Program-made: the position numbers and the translations under genes | The notes under the pieces: generated by a model | Databases searched by the model: none | Seen by the model: the letters and a program-made list of their open reading frames with translations, nothing else | What the model was told of the DNA's origin: nothing | DNA from: Thiomicrorhabdus sp. | GTDB lineage: Bacteria > Pseudomonadota > Gammaproteobacteria > Thiomicrospirales > Thiomicrospiraceae | Assembly: GCA_021648185.1 (NCBI GenBank) | Contig: JAKITH010000064.1 | Span: forward strand, 1-6,526 | DNA: 6,526 nucleotides | Reading direction: 5' to 3' | Part shown: positions 6,356 to 6,526 of the stretch, piece after piece | Numbering within the stretch: position 1 is the stretch's first letter | Layout: each line of letters opens with the position of its first letter

Positions 6356-6400
6356 GCTTCCTCTCATTTACACAAACAATCAAAACAGCAAAATTAAGCC

Positions 6401-6439
6401 AAAAAAAAGCCCGCGGCAGCAGAGCTACAACGGGCTTTT
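6401..6439 (-). terminator. rRNA operon terminator
   Basis: On the minus strand, just after the 5S 3' end, GCCCG (6435-6431) pairs with CGGGC (6413-6409). An inner GTAGC/GCTGC stem with a TCT loop extends the hairpin, followed by eight T. It separates the rRNA operon from birA. Confidence 0.88.
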
Positions 6440-6449
6440 CAGAATATAA

Positions 6450-6526
6450 GCTTGGCAATGACCTACTCTCACATGGGACCTCCCACACTACCATCGGCGC
6501 TAAGACGTTTCACTACTGAGTTCGGA
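6450..6526 (-). rRNA. rrf: 5S ribosomal RNA, 3' part (cut by window edge)
   Basis: The minus strand reads CCGAACTCAGTAGTGAAACG, then TAGCGCCGATGGTAGTGTGGG and GAGAGTAGGTCATTGCCAAGC, the conserved middle and 3' part of bacterial 5S rRNA. About 77 of roughly 115-120 bases are visible; the 5' portion and the rest of the rRNA operon lie beyond the right edge. The 3' end is placed at 6450 by analogy with the TGCC.GGC end of other 5S genes, to within a base or two. Confidence 0.95.

Noticed and set aside
6368..6400. A dedicated sigma-70 promoter between the rRNA terminator and birA
   Set aside because: The AT-rich gap has only poor hexamers (for example TTGCTG with no good -10 at proper spacing), so I cannot support a specific promoter although one is expected.

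Overview
The window looks like core chromosome from a gammaproteobacterium of moderately low GC. The paired fabA-fabB genes, a gammaproteobacterial-type 5S rRNA end, and a birA-coaX-tRNA-Thr block all support this. A sulfur-oxidising or marine Thiotrichales-type organism (Thiomicrospira/Hydrogenovibrio-like) is my guess from general protein character; the sequence does not prove it.

Left part, plus strand (1-2496): the 3' portion of ftsY (SRP receptor GTPase, cut by the window edge), then an inner-membrane DUF2914 protein whose cytoplasmic N-terminus resembles ribosome modulation factor, then a lipoprotein lytic transglycosylase joined to it by an ATGA stop/start overlap. A strong hairpin with A and T tracts at 2534-2573 can end transcription from both sides, because the next genes converge on it.

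Right part, minus strand, read from the right edge inward: the 3' end of a 5S rRNA (end of an rRNA operon) with its terminator; birA (biotin-protein ligase without a DNA-binding domain); coaX (type III pantothenate kinase), overlapping birA by ATGA; tRNA-Thr(UGU) with a consensus promoter whose -35 box contains the coaX stop codon, and its own terminator; a roughly 180-bp inverted-repeat, MITE-like element; then fabA and fabB, the two enzymes that make unsaturated fatty acids under anaerobic-type synthesis.

Functional links: birA charges the acetyl-CoA carboxylase biotin carrier and coaX starts CoA/ACP cofactor synthesis, so both feed the fatty-acid pathway in which FabA and FabB act. The left cluster concerns membrane targeting and the envelope. 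The observations most worth a second look are the RMF-like/TM/DUF2914 fusion beside ftsY, the MITE-like element whose end supplies a perfect -10 box to fabA, the tRNA promoter overlapping the coaX stop, and the altered biotin-loop motif in BirA. I see no CRISPR array, transposase, prophage or defence gene.
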